Below, in pieces: positions 9,884-22,500 of a stretch of 64,000 nt of DNA. Position numbers and translations under genes: made by a program. Source of the DNA: Aphanomyces cochlioides (taxonomy: Eukaryota > Oomycota > Saprolegniomycetes > Saprolegniales > Verrucalvaceae); assembly GCA_019828595.1 (NCBI GenBank), contig JAHQRK010000003.1, positions 124,001 to 188,000 of the forward strand, given 5' to 3'. The first letter of the stretch is position 1, and every line of letters starts with the position of its first letter. The notes below the pieces were generated by a model. The model was not told the origin of the DNA, did no database searches, and was given only the letters and a program-made list of their open reading frames with translations.

Positions 9884-11729
9884 CTAGGAAGGTTTGGCAA
9901 GGCGCGAGGATCTTGGAATCCAAATTTTGACGGTGAAATCGGCGGACGCGGACGCTAAGATCGGTTCAGACGGATGAAAGTCGACACAGTAGATGCGATC
10001 TGTGTGTGCGTCGATGCGTTGGAGCAAGCTGGCGTTGACGCTTGACCGTCGTGTCGTCACGTCGTGGACATAGATGCGATTGTCTGAGCTCCCCGTTGCC
10101 AAGAGCATCACATCTGACGTCTTCTCTTCGCTGTCATTCCGTCAGACCTTCCATGTCGACACAAAGAGAGAGCGTACCGATCGGGATATCCCCCTTCGTC
10201 TCCATCTCCTTCCGTCATTTTGCGATACCGCGTGGACGGCAGCGAGAGCTTGTAGTTGTATCCTTCTCCACGGAAGAAGGAGCTCTTGATGGGCCAATTC
10301 TTGTTCTTATGGCCTAGGAAACGTCATCTTGATGAGCGTGACTACCATTGAAACGCATTACCAGTGACGAAGAAGCTCAACTGGAGCGGGTCTTGCGCAT
10401 TGCTGAGGAGTTTGGAACCTCTGCGACGACAGTTGAGACTCTTCTCGGCCACATGGACGGCAACGTACCGATCGTAGACGCGCAGAATGTTGTCATAGCT
10501 GTTTACGGCCAAGTAGCGACCGTCCTCGTCGCCTTGACGACCGGCTGGCGACGCGTGGAGATGGCTGATGGCGTGGTGGCCCTCGTCGTTCACGTGGGAC
10601 ATCTCATCCACGCAGCCATTGCGTCGGATATCCCATGTCTTGATCATACCCTAAGAAGAGCTAAGCTGACCGCGCTTTCCAGAGAGAGAGATCTACCTTG
10701 CTATCACCCGTCATGAGAGTTTGGCCATCTGGACACATGTAGAGCGAGTTGACCATCGCATCATTCGCCCATGTGCTACGACGACATGATGAGAATGTCC
10801 AGAGGAAACGACATACTGCGTCACGCCAGAGCGCGTGTCGAGGATGTGGACATTCTTCTGACTCGTACCGATGAGATACATGTCGTTGTCTACGAGCGCG
10901 TCATGAGATTGAGTTGACATGAGGCAACTTGGACCGACCGGCGGGATTGAACGAGACGGTCTGGACAAGACCGTTGACGCCGACGCTGTTCACCAACTGG
11001 GCCTTCTCAACGTCCCACAGCTTGACGGTGTGATCGTACGATGCAGAGAGCAACGAGCGACTGTCGTTGGACCAACTAATCGAGAGTTTGAGCTAGATCG
11101 ACGCAACTTAGACAAACCTGACGTCGATAACGAGTTGTGTATGTTGTCCCAATGAAGCCAGTTGCTGGGGATTGAACTTGGTCGTGACGTCCCAAAGCAG
11201 GACGCGGCAGTCTAGAGAGCCCGAAGCAAGCAATCGCCCACATGGGGAAAACTTTGTCGTGTATACAGCACCTACATAGACGATCAAGAGTCGAGAGCTG
11301 TTGCAACTGTAGAAGTCGTACCGCCATGACCACGCAGTTCAGACTTTTGTGAAAAGATTCGATTGTTGGACGGTTCATCTTCGACATCGCCACCCGTTGC
11401 AACAAGTGTATCTAAGTAGCTCGACGCGTCGCTGTTGGACTCTTTCGCTAGCAACTCATTGACGTTGAATACAGCAGGTCCTTCAGCGCTTGCAGACCCG
11501 CTGGTACCACCTGATGTGATCGAATTTGGCTTGGTCGATCCATCCAATCTATATGACGAGCTCTAGATTCGTAATGCAAACAACGACATACTTGAGGCTC
11601 AATTCAAAGACAGAACGCTTGAGATCATGGTTTTCCTTCTCGAGCTTCTCGACTACTCCTTTGAGCTGCTTGTTCTCCTTCAACAGCGCTTCATACTGCA
11701 CGCGGAGATGGTTGTTTTCGGATGACATG
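9884..11729 (-). CDS. WD40-repeat protein with short N-terminal coiled coil
   Basis: A scaffold protein of about 477 residues assembled from ten exons with nine introns of 41-50 nt. Residues 1-50 form a coiled coil (NKQLKGVVEKLEKENHDLKR). An acidic, Ser-rich linker follows, then seven or so WD40 repeats. Examples are SELRGHGGAVYTTKFSPCGR, LLASGSLDCRVLLWDV, LLSASYDHTVKLWDV, HILDTRSGV, MIKTWDIRRNG, LAVNSYDNILRVYDR, LLATGSSDNRIYVHDV and ILASASADFTVKIW. One blade carries an unusual insertion, GHKNKNWPIKSSFFRGEGY. I recognise the fold but cannot assign the orthologous group. WD40 proteins of this kind act as platforms in larger complexes. My exon count leaves a one-base uncertainty in a single intron. 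Confidence 0.82.
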
Positions 11730-12121
11730 CGCCGCTTTCCACAATGGACACAAGAAAAAAATCAAGTCGTTTGGGTCCAAAACTGGAAATTTGATATGTT
11801 TTGAAAATGTTTCAATTAATTGACGCATACACTATTTAAAGTTTATGCAAACATTGTCTTATATTGACCACAATCGTAAACATTAAATAGTGTAATTTCA
11901 AACGTTTGAAATATTTGAAAACATGTTCGAAACATTCAATTTCTTTTCACTTGAAATTTGTATGCGTCAATTGTTGCGTCAATTTGCTTGCGTTAAAATT
12001 AATTCCGCACGACTCCAGTTTTTTATTAAAACCACAATAATGAAAATTTAAATAATTCAAAATGAGTTTGTTTTATTTCGTATTATTTCTGTTTTTCAAA
12101 TAATTTTCATTATTTACTGCA
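11730..12121. other. AT-rich spacer with palindromic element
   Basis: Between the start of the WD40 gene and the stop of DRC9. It is strongly AT-rich and holds the inverted-repeat element at 11818-11972 listed separately. No coding sequence is seen. Confidence 0.5.
11818..11972. repeat. 155-bp foldback element, MITE-like
   Basis: The ends form a perfect 13-bp inverted repeat: aattgacgcatac at 11818-11830 and gtatgcgtcaatt at 11960-11972. Inside it a second perfect 11-bp inverted pair is seen, acactatttaa (11830-11840) and ttaaatagtgt (11883-11893). A partial third copy of the tip (ttgcgtcaattt) follows at about 11973-11984. The element has no coding capacity. It looks like a small non-autonomous foldback transposon remnant or a long palindrome. 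Confidence 0.55.
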
Positions 12122-13372
12122 CTATTTCTTTTTGCCCTTCTTCCCGCCTTTCTTCTTCTTAGCGGCCATCTCGCGGCGGACCATCGTTCCACGCCAAACA
12201 CTTTGAATCCGTGTGGCTGCATCATGCAATTTCTACGGCATGGACGAATTAAGCTTGGTTTAAATCTGTGGACCTCAACCTGCACTTGACGGCGCTCCTC
12301 TTCTCGAATTGCCTCCAAGATCTTTTCTTCCTCTTCAATACGCGCTTGCTCTTCGTCAATCTACGAAAAATCAGCATTTGCTCAATGGAATTTACTGAGT
12401 AAACCTTGACAAAGTGTTCAGAAAGCTCTCGGAACTCCTTCTGCTCCCTGCTGTACGTGTCTTGCAAATTGTCAATGTCACTCGTGATCGCGAGCATGTC
12501 TTGGTCGTATTTCTCAATCGTGGATTTGACTTCAACAGCCACCTTGCATTTTGCTTTGCGCAACGCCTCCTCAATGTCTCGGTGCTCTGTCGTGTCTTTT
12601 TGTAAATTTTGCTCGAGCTGCGAGTATTTTTCTTGCAGGGCTTGCATTTCGGCATTTTGCTGCTCAAAAGCTTTATCCAACGTATCCTTGACTTGAGTTT
12701 GGATCAATTGAAGCTCATTTTCTGTTGTCTACAACGCAGCATTGTCAGTGAGGACATATCTGGATGCAAGGCTACCTTGTTGATTGTTTGGAGTTCTCCT
12801 TTGAGCTTTTGCATTTGTACATCAAGATGGGATAGGTCGTCTTCCTTGGTTTTGCGCAAATCGCTCAGCTTTTCACGCAGCTGCACCAAGTCATCCTCAG
12901 CCTGTTTACGTCGATTGTACACGTTTTCCATCATATCACGCTTGGTTGCTTCGTCTTCCACAGTTTTGCTGAGCTGCGTATACGTCAAATCCGTCAACTC
13001 GGAGAGAAATTTGATCAATGTCATGACATCGTCTCCAGGATTCACAGGCACCGCCGATGTGGTTCCAAAGAAAGTTGTCACGACTACTGGATTCTCTCTC
13101 ATTTGCCGGCAGATGCTGCGAACAACTTGTTTGATCTTGCTCAAGACGTCGCCTTTCCGTGGAGCGTTGTCATCCAAGCCATCATATCCTTCATCCAATT
13201 GCCACAATTGTTGGAGCAGTTCTCCCACGACTCCGACACCATTTTCTTCCAACCTCCTCACCAAATGGCCATCATGCTTCAGCGGCACATATGTCAAGTA
13301 GTTGAGTCGATCTAGCATGTCCCCAAGGACAGACATGACGCGCTGCGATTCCACATTCGTGAGCTTGTTCAT
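12122..13372 (-). CDS. DRC9: Dynein regulatory complex subunit 9 (IQCG)
   Basis: A 372-residue protein in four exons (introns of 47, 44 and 41 nt) matching DRC9/IQCG, a subunit of the nexin-dynein regulatory complex that links doublet microtubules and controls motility in cilia and flagella. Visible features are the N-terminal segment VMSVLGDMLDRLNYLTYVP and two long coiled-coil regions. A C-terminal IQ calmodulin-binding motif follows (AATRIQSVWRGTMVRRE). The family's lysine-rich tail (KKKKGGKKGKKK) ends the protein. The first ATG after the promoter, at 13372, was chosen; the frame stays open upstream but runs into the divergent giant gene. Its presence fits an organism with flagellated zoospores. 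Confidence 0.93.
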
Positions 13373-13523
13373 CGTGAAGAATGCTGCAAGACTGGTTGTC
13401 CGGATAAGGTCTGGATAACTTAAATGTGACCTTTCGAATGGGATATCGCTTGATTGGCTAATGAAAGCACCAAACAAAAGATCGAGGAAAGCCACACACA
13501 AGTTTCGACGAATTTCGTGCTCG
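13373..13523. promoter_or_regulatory. Bidirectional promoter region, DRC9 / giant IPT gene
   Basis: Only 151 bp separate the two start codons, so both genes must draw on shared control DNA. It contains gttgtccggataa at 13395-13407, whose complement shares 13 identical bases (ttatccggacaac) with one member of the TATCCGGATA array before TTC1. A second GGATAAC lies at about 13413-13419. Confidence 0.6.
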
Positions 13524-16500
13524 ATGATCTGCCGTGCGCGTATTGTCGCCTCTTTAATATGTCTTTTAAGGCCGTGTATTGCTGATATTCCATGGAGACC
13601 ATTTACAGCACTTCGACCTGGACACCTGTTGGCATATTTTCCATTTGACACAGATTTGCAAGATGCATCGCCATTGGGAGACCCTGCCGACAATCTTCAG
13701 ACCCAGTTGAATATCAATGTTACCTTGGTCAAACGGAAAGGTCCAAATGGACTCAATGGACAATCTGCATATTTCAGCGGAGAAAGTTATCTCGAAGCCC
13801 AAGTGAACATCAATTGCAACATCCACCCTGAAATCACAATGGGAGCATGGGTCTTCATACCAGAGTACAGCAGTAACTTGGTCCCTCAGAGCTTCAATTT
13901 GACATCCAATGAAACATCCAGGTAATGAATGTCATGGGCATGTCTAAGACGCAGTTAGGTTTATAATGACACATTCAACCAGAGGTAATTTTGAGCGATC
14001 ATTGGCAATCGACGACAGAGCAAAAGGTTGGACTGCATTCACAGGAAATTTTGGATATGGAGTCATGGATGGACTGGCCGTAAACGCAGGTTCCTGGAGC
14101 TTTGTAGCAGTATCATACAATCAAGCACGTAACTCAACCCTCTTGTACGTTGATGGAAAAGTTGCAATTGGCCAAACCTCCATGCGCATGGGACAATCCA
14201 TTCTTCGAATAGGATCCGGTGCATATCCTGGCAGTGGCTTTGTCGGCTATATGAACCATTTTTTCATCTACAACGCGGCTTTGAACTCAGGTGAGCTGAA
14301 TTTCTTAAGGACCACAGTTGCCCCGGGTTTGGAACCAGTTGTTGGGACTGCAGGCTATGCGCTTATGTTCACTCCATCAGTATTATACAAAATGATCGCT
14401 CTTTTACCAAACGACTCGACTCTGCAAAATGCGGTAACTCTCTCAATGTATGCATCTTTGGATTTTTCCCTCCACTCCAGACTGTGTTTGTGCTCATTTC
14501 GCTCGTCCTTGCAGCATGTTATATATTTAGAGCAAGACACTCAATCGAATTCTTTTCATTTGGACTTGGTTGCAACCAATTCAACTTTTGAATTAAAATG
14601 GACCGCTGGTGGAATACCATTACCTGCATCTGCGACTTGGATTCATATTGCTTTCACCTGGACATTGAACGTATTCAATTTTTACTTAAATGGAGCCCTG
14701 CAAGTAAGGTTGATATACGATATGAAATCGTGAACTATGTGTAGGCAACAACTCCGTACAACGTACCTTTAGTACAAGCAAATGGAGAGATTTGTGTCGG
14801 GGCATGTGATGATAGCATTGGCTTTTATGGGTCATTAGACGAGATCCAACTATGGAATCTCGCTAAATTACCACAAGACATGACGAAAAAACTACGAGGC
14901 GATGAAATGGGTCTTCTTGGGTATTGGGATATGGATTATTTTTCGAACGCTCATCCTAATCTGGAGATTCAAAGCAAAGCTTACGCTTATTCGCCTCGTT
15001 TGTTTGCTGAACTTCGTATATTGGGCTATACAGACTCAGTAGCAGGCAGCACATTTTTGTCCGAGTCTCAAGCACCAGTCGGTGATCTTATTTATACATC
15101 AGTTGATGAGCCTGTCGAAGTGTTGCTCAACTCTTCCTACTTTGGACTGAATGAGCCCCCACTTAAATCTATCACAAGATTGCCTGAGAAAGGCTCACTC
15201 TTCACAAGTTCGAGGACTCCATTTGACATCACAACAGCCAAAGCAGTGTCTAATGTGCCATTTACTCTCCCCAAAGGAACAAAAGTCTATTTTATGCCAA
15301 CCACCGATGCGTACACTTTGAATGGCGATTTCTTTGAGTTTACTGCAGTTGGGGCGAAGAGCGCAAAACGCATCTACCTTAGTGTAATTCAAGGTCCAGT
15401 GCTGCCACACTTTGAAATGGCTGAAATCCTTATTCAACGACTGAGTGGTTACCGCTTTGAAGACGTTGACACAAATGAGTACTATGGTACCATTGATGCA
15501 TCTATCCAAGTTTATTCGTCCCAAAGTTATGTACAGTTGCTTTTGCCATCGACAGACCTGTCAGCTCATGTCACACAATATTCAAACACAAATCTTTCAG
15601 TCAGTTTATTAGGAAATCCTGACAAGGTTACTGCTGTGGCGAATCAAATTGACATTCAAACTCCAAGCGCATCTACAATTTCCACACAATTATCTATTGA
15701 TGTGAAAGACACTGGACCAGCAAATGACCCATCGGTAACTTATCAGCAATCTGTGCAAGTTCGATTCGACAATGATTTTGGAAACATTCCCATCATATCG
15801 TTGATCGAACCGCGTCTATCTTATATGAAATCTGGCGGTATTGTATCCATCACTGGGCAAAATATATACCCTAATATGACTTGTCGATTTCTCAATGTCA
15901 CTACTCAAGCAATTAAAATTTCGAGCTCGAAAGTGCAATGCCCAATTCCAGCAAGTCCTCTAGGAACAGTAGGTATTGTACCCCTGTCGCTTTTATTGCA
16001 TGGACAGTTTGAAAGCAGAAGTGTGCAATTTTTATACGTAGAACCGCTACAAATTTTTCGAGTCTTTCCTTCTGTTGTGAGCTCCAGTGGTGGATCCGTT
16101 CTTACGATTGAAGTATCCTACGTCAGTGACCAAATGTTCTGTGTTATGGGCGAAGCTATCGTACCTGCCTTGACTTTAGCACCAACTTTTATTACATGCC
16201 GGACACCTCCACTTCCAGCGTCGTTTGTGAACCTTGCTGTGTCTCCAAATAGAATCGACTTGACGAACGCTCCGAGCCCCTTGCAAGTATTCCCAGCGCC
16301 GAAAGCTATATGGTTAAATCCTCCCATGAGGCCTGTGGGAATTAGTAACAATTGGATCGAAGTCCATGGCACAAAGTTTGTTGAGCTAGCAAAATGTTAT
16401 GTCGATAACCAAGAGACCCAAATGAAATTTTATTCTGCGTCATTGGTATTTTGCAATGTGCCATCAAGTTTTATGCCCCGAGTGTTGAATGTTACAGTTG

Positions 16501-19500
16501 CCATTTCGTTCACCGAAGCTGTACTATATTCACTTATGTTTGAATATGTTGATGCAGTTCGTTTGAATCGTTTGGAGCCAGCTAATGGCCCTGTATCTGG
16601 GGGTACAATTTTGAGTATTCATGGGTCCAACTTTCAGAATGTACCCTCTTTGTCATGTCGATTTGAATCCAATACATTGGTTCCTGCTACATTTGTATCT
16701 GAGATTGAAGTTTTATGTGTGACACCAATGCTGTCAACCTACCAATCGTTGTTACAGATTACTTTGAACGGCCAGGACTTTTCCGACGATGTACTATTCT
16801 TTTATGGGTACAGCAGCGCTTCCATGTCGAAGATATATCCGCCTTTGGGGCCTGGTGAAGGAGGAACGACAGTAACTGTTATTGGTGACGGCTTCACAAA
16901 TTTACCTTCACTTGCTTGTGAGTTTGGAATTCTGTCATCCACTGCTAGATTTATCAGTAGTACTGTTATTCAGTGTTTGTCCCCGGCATCAACAAATATA
17001 CAATCAGACATATTCAGGCTCAGCATGAATGGTCAAGATATTCTCATGAATCCATCAGTAAGGTTTCAGTATTATCCACGTATCCAGGTTACAAATATGT
17101 CCATTTCAAGAGGCTCAATTTTAGGAGGCACGCTGGTTCTCTTTACCGGAACATTTCCCACCTCTGGTTTAACTCAATGCAAATTTGGTTCACAGGTCGT
17201 ACAAGCTAAAAGGTCAACCAACACTGAGATTGAGTGCGTAACACCTAGTCAAACGCAGATATATTTAGCACCTATAGCACTTGCAATGAATGGTTTGCAA
17301 TTTGAATCAACCCCTTACATGTTCGACTACTTTGCCGTTCCATATATAGAGAAAGTCTTTCCCCAGTTTTTACCTCAAATGACTACAAGTTCTGTCAAAG
17401 TGTGCGGTAGTTTTCCACCATCTACGTATGCTGTAACTTGTCGCATTGGTGGCAATGTAGTCATCGGCCATTATATTAACGCCTCAATCGTGCAATGTGA
17501 TCCCATATTGTGGTCTATCTTTGGAGATATTTTGATTGAATTGTCTTGGAATACACAAGACTACACAGCTTCCGGTCAAAGTGTGAAAGCTCATTTACCG
17601 CTATCCTTAGATCAAGTGCAACCATCGGGTACACTGTATGGCCGATCGCAGCAAGTCATTTTGAAAGGGAGCAATTATCTCGTCAATTCAAGTTTGGGTT
17701 GCGTATGGAATCACTCGACTTTGACTCCTGCAACATACATTTCTGACAGTCAAGTCTTGTGTATCTCTCCTGCACAATTGCCTATTGGTGAAACAGCAGT
17801 TGCATTGACGTTAAATGGTGGCATTGACTTGAGTCCTTCACTTTCATTTACCGTGGAACCGCCTCCTCGCGTGAGCAGCATAAGTCCAACGTTTGGGCCA
17901 GCGCAGACTGAAATCCAGATAGTTGTAAACAGTCCCGTTGTCGCTAAATCCATCAATTGTCTTTTCGATGGACATTTTTCGAATGGGTACATGCCAAATA
18001 CGACAATTATTTTTTGCACAGTTCCATCAGTATTCCAGCCCAAAGTCCTCACATTGCAGCTTGCTGTTTGGGATCAAATTGTTTCGACTGACTTCAGCTT
18101 CATGCTTGTAAACCAAATATCTGTACTTGAAGTTTTTCCTACGACAGTAGGGTTGAACGAGAACTTGACGTGGATCAACGTATACGTAGACGTGCCTCCA
18201 CAATTGTCCATCGACTGTATTTTTGGTAATATTGGGACTAGTAACGCAATCGTGACATCCGTTGGGCTCAAGTGCTTGGCTCCACCTCAATCAGAAGAAG
18301 TATTAACAAATTTGACCTTGTCAATTAGGAAACAATCTATCATCAACACTGGCTACTCAATAGCGTACACTAAAGTGACGAAGTACAAGATGCACCCTTC
18401 CATTGGGTCGATAGCAGGCCAAACTAATCTATCTTTTTCAGGTTTCTTCCCTTTCGGTAATTACTCTTGTGAATTCGATCATGTTCAAACCGTCCCTGGA
18501 ACATATATATCCCCAAGTTTGATAATTTGTACAACACCAGCCGTTGATTTCCCACATACTGCCAAAGTATTACTGTTAAGTCAAGGGGGTGCATTGAACT
18601 CTTTTGATTTCGAGTACATTCAAATTCCTCTTGCTACTCGAATTGATTCCGCTCTAATTGAGTCCAATTGTCCGCGTAGGAATTTTACGATCTATGGTAT
18701 CAATTTTCCTCCGTCTCTTGTATGTGCAATAAATGTAAACGATCGTTTATTCATTGCACAAACTACAGTACTTTCTACGACGAAAGCAACATGCACATTC
18801 AATTACATCTCAAATTCGAGCATACTCATCTCGACGAATGGTGTGGACTTTGCGCCCACCGGGCTTGTATTACAAGTAGTTCCTCCCATGGCTTTATGGA
18901 CTGTTACCCCAAAAGTCGCATCCGTGTCTGGACGCTTGTTAAAAGTTACAATATCGGGTTCTAGATTTCAAGACAGTGTGAAATGCCATATTGGAAACCA
19001 AACGATAGTACCAGATTATGTTTCGATATCTAAAATTGTTTGCAACATATACAACCTCCCTTCGGTACTCTATATATCACTCGTGCTTCTTCTGACTACT
19101 ACGTTACGTGATATAGATACCACAAGAGATTCCTATTGAGTTGAGTGTGAATGGCTTGGATACAACTTCAAGTGGAATGAAAATTCAATTAATACCAACA
19201 TTTCGACTTGATTCATTCTACCCACAACATGGAACAGAAGATGGCGGTACTGTTGTGACAATTCAAGGATCAAATTTTGCGCCAGGTGTTATACATTTTT
19301 GTCATATGGGTAATATGACTGCACGTGCCACTTTTGTTAACAGTAGCCTACAATGCATAACACCTCTGTCCTTACCAAATTCGTCTGTATCAATTGGTGT
19401 GTCAGTCGACCAACAATCTATAGTCTATTTCGCATCCATCTTTACCTACTATGCGGCAATTACAGTGACGCAAGCAATGCCTAACTTTGCAAGCCTTAGT

Positions 19501-22500
19501 GCTGATTCAAGTGCCTATGTCATTGGAACAAACTTTCTAAATACATCCGACCTGATCTGTAAAGTTGGAAATCAGATAGTCTCAGCAACTTATATCAATA
19601 CTACTATGTTACAGCTGCAGTCATTCCAAACCGCTCAAAATGCAAGTGAGACTCTTGAGTTGGCTTGCTCATTGAATGGCCAAGATTTTTCTCCTTCCGG
19701 TGCAAAATTTCAACTTGAAAATGAGCAAGTACTCTACAGTATTTATCCCAAGCGAGGGTTGATTGGTCAACAAACGCGTATCCTCTTAAAGGGGAACTTC
19801 TTTTCATCATCGACTGGTTATTGCCGCTTTAACAAAACTGTCGTCACAGCGGTAAATGTTACTCAATCTTTAATAATGTGCGATACCCCAACAATTCCAT
19901 CACCGAGTGTTGTACACGTTGATGTGTCTTCTAACGGCATCGATTTCACTTCAGTCGGCCTTGAATTTAAGTACGATGGTAAGAACACTGTTTCTTCGAT
20001 GTGTTTATAGAATTGTAGCTATTCCGATTCTAAAGAGTTTATACCCGTCGATGGGTCCTGAGTCTGGTAGCTCGGCAATTGTTGTAATGGGAGAGAATTT
20101 CCCCAACTCTCCTTTTCTAACGTGCTATTTCGACGACAGCATAACTGCAACTGCAATATGGCTTGACTCTTCTACAGTCTTGTGTGTAACGCCCCCTCAC
20201 CCGCCAGGAAGATGCAAGATTCGAGTATCAACTAATGGTGTTAATGCTTCACCATCCTTCTTGATGTTTCGTTTCACAGGTACTTACAAATTGACAATAG
20301 AAAATTCATCCTACTCCGTAGAAAAGGCCACGATTACAGGGTTTCACCCACGTCGAGGATCTGCAACTGGCGGGACAAAAGTGACAGTGTTCGGTACTGG
20401 TTTTATTGATACGCCTGCCTTTAGGTGCCGCTTCGGAAACATTGTGGTTGGCCCTGCCAAGGTCGTTAATTTGACAAGAGTTGAATGTATCAGCCCAGCG
20501 TTACCTGAAATATCGACAGTTCCTATTTCAGTACTGAATTCGCCAATTGATGAAGTCTCGTCGACATCCATGTTTACATTTGATGCACCAATTTTTGTCT
20601 TCTATATTAAGCCAAAGTATGGTCCACTCAGTGGCTTAACACTGCTTCATATTAGTGGTATTAATTTCATTCCCGAATCGTCATACCTTTGCCGCTTCTT
20701 CAGTCAGAGGTTTTCGCCTATTGACGTTCCGGCGTCATACGTGAATTCAACGAGTTTGCAATGCATTACCCCAGTCATGTCAAACTTACAATTGAAGACA
20801 ATTACCACTTGGGTTTTAGTAGAGAATGGAATGAATTTGTCCTCAAGTGCTCTGAATTTCACATTTTATGAAGATATAAACTTGAGGCTTCTAACTCCAT
20901 CCGTTGGTCCACTTGTTGGAGGAACCCTTTTGACAATACAGGGCGAAAAGTTTGAGTTGATTAGTGATGCAATGTGTGACTTTGGGATGGGATTTAGCTC
21001 ACCGGCCCGTGTTTTGTCTACATCGCAACTGCAATGTACTACTCCCTCTCATTCAGCTGGAACTGTACATGTGCGAATCTGCATGAATGGTGTACAATGC
21101 TCACAACAATATCTTTTTTTTACTTACTATCCCATTCCAGCGTTGTCAAGTATATTCCCATTACCTATACCTGCAACAGGGCAAACAAACGTCACCTTGT
21201 GCTTTGAACAGTCGAAGCTTGTTCCATCGTTCACAAGCTGCGCATTTGGCCTAGTTGGAGGCGCTCTTAGCTTTTTTAATGGTTCATGTGTTAATTGCAT
21301 GACGCCTCGTCTTCTGTCTGGCACTCCAGTAGAAATTTCTATTTCGATTGAAGGTGTCCTTGACTACTTCCCAATCACTACAATTGTACCGTCTAGTCCA
21401 TTCATTGTGACAAATATGCAACCAACATCTGGTCCGACCTCGGGTAATACGAGGCTCTCAATATCTGGAGAATTCAACCCATCTTCGATTTACTCGTGTG
21501 CAATTTGTGGCGTTGTATCACGTGCTATCGCAGTGTTTGTCGACAGACTTCTTTGCGTTGTTCCTACTTGCTCAATAACTAAAGCTGTTCCAGTTGATGT
21601 CAGTGACAATGGAAAAGATTTTATTACGTCACCCTACCCATTCAGATATTTCGGTGACGTTCAAATCACTAGCATCTCTCCGTCTCGAGGATCTGAGGTA
21701 GGTGGATACTACGTTACGGTTTACGGATCAAACTTTGAGAAAAATGGCGTTTGCAGGATTGGCATGGGACCATCAACGCCATTGATATGGGAGTCCCAAA
21801 ACAAAGTCTTGTGTTTAGTTCCTCCCCACTCTCCTGGAACTACTAAGTTGGGTATTTCCAACAACTTCGTTGATTTTACATATGCCTTGTTTTCATTTTT
21901 CACCCAACCAGTCATTGAATCTCTCTCCCCAAAACAAAGTTCACGGTCAAAAGGAAGGCGAGTAACTCTTTTTGGGGCACATTTCCAAAATATATCCTCC
22001 ATGGTATGTTTGCTGAATAACCTTTCAATACCAGCAACGTATCAGACTCCTCAAATCGTCTATTGCGAGGTGCTGACGTGGCCATGTAGCGATGTTGTTC
22101 GAGTCAGCTTGTTCGATTCTAGCACATTTCTTCAAATCGACTCTCCAATGGCATTACAATTGATGGACCGTCCCTTTGTGCATTCTACTCAACCTAAGTC
22201 GACCATTCTACTCCGGCAATCTAATGCATCTCTTGCTCTTTCAGGCGAGAACTTCTACCCAAACTTAGCGTGCCAATACCCAGACGGTACCTGGATAATG
22301 GTAGAATTTATTTCGGATGTCAAGATTGTTTGCAGCATTACTTTGAATTCTAGCTTCTTCCAACTCGTTGATCTTGCTACATTAGATACTATTTGGAGCA
22401 CAAATCTCTCATGGTTTGATTCGTTTTCTGTGAGTAACTTAACTCCAGCCTTCGGGCCGATGTCAGGAAGAACAGATGTGATGGTCGTTATGTCGTCGCA

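Noticed and set aside
14434..14514. Possible extra 81-nt intron in the second LamG domain of the giant gene
   Set aside because: It is in frame either way and much longer than the other introns, and the stretch encodes strand-like LamG sequence (VTLSMYASLDF), so I left it as exon.
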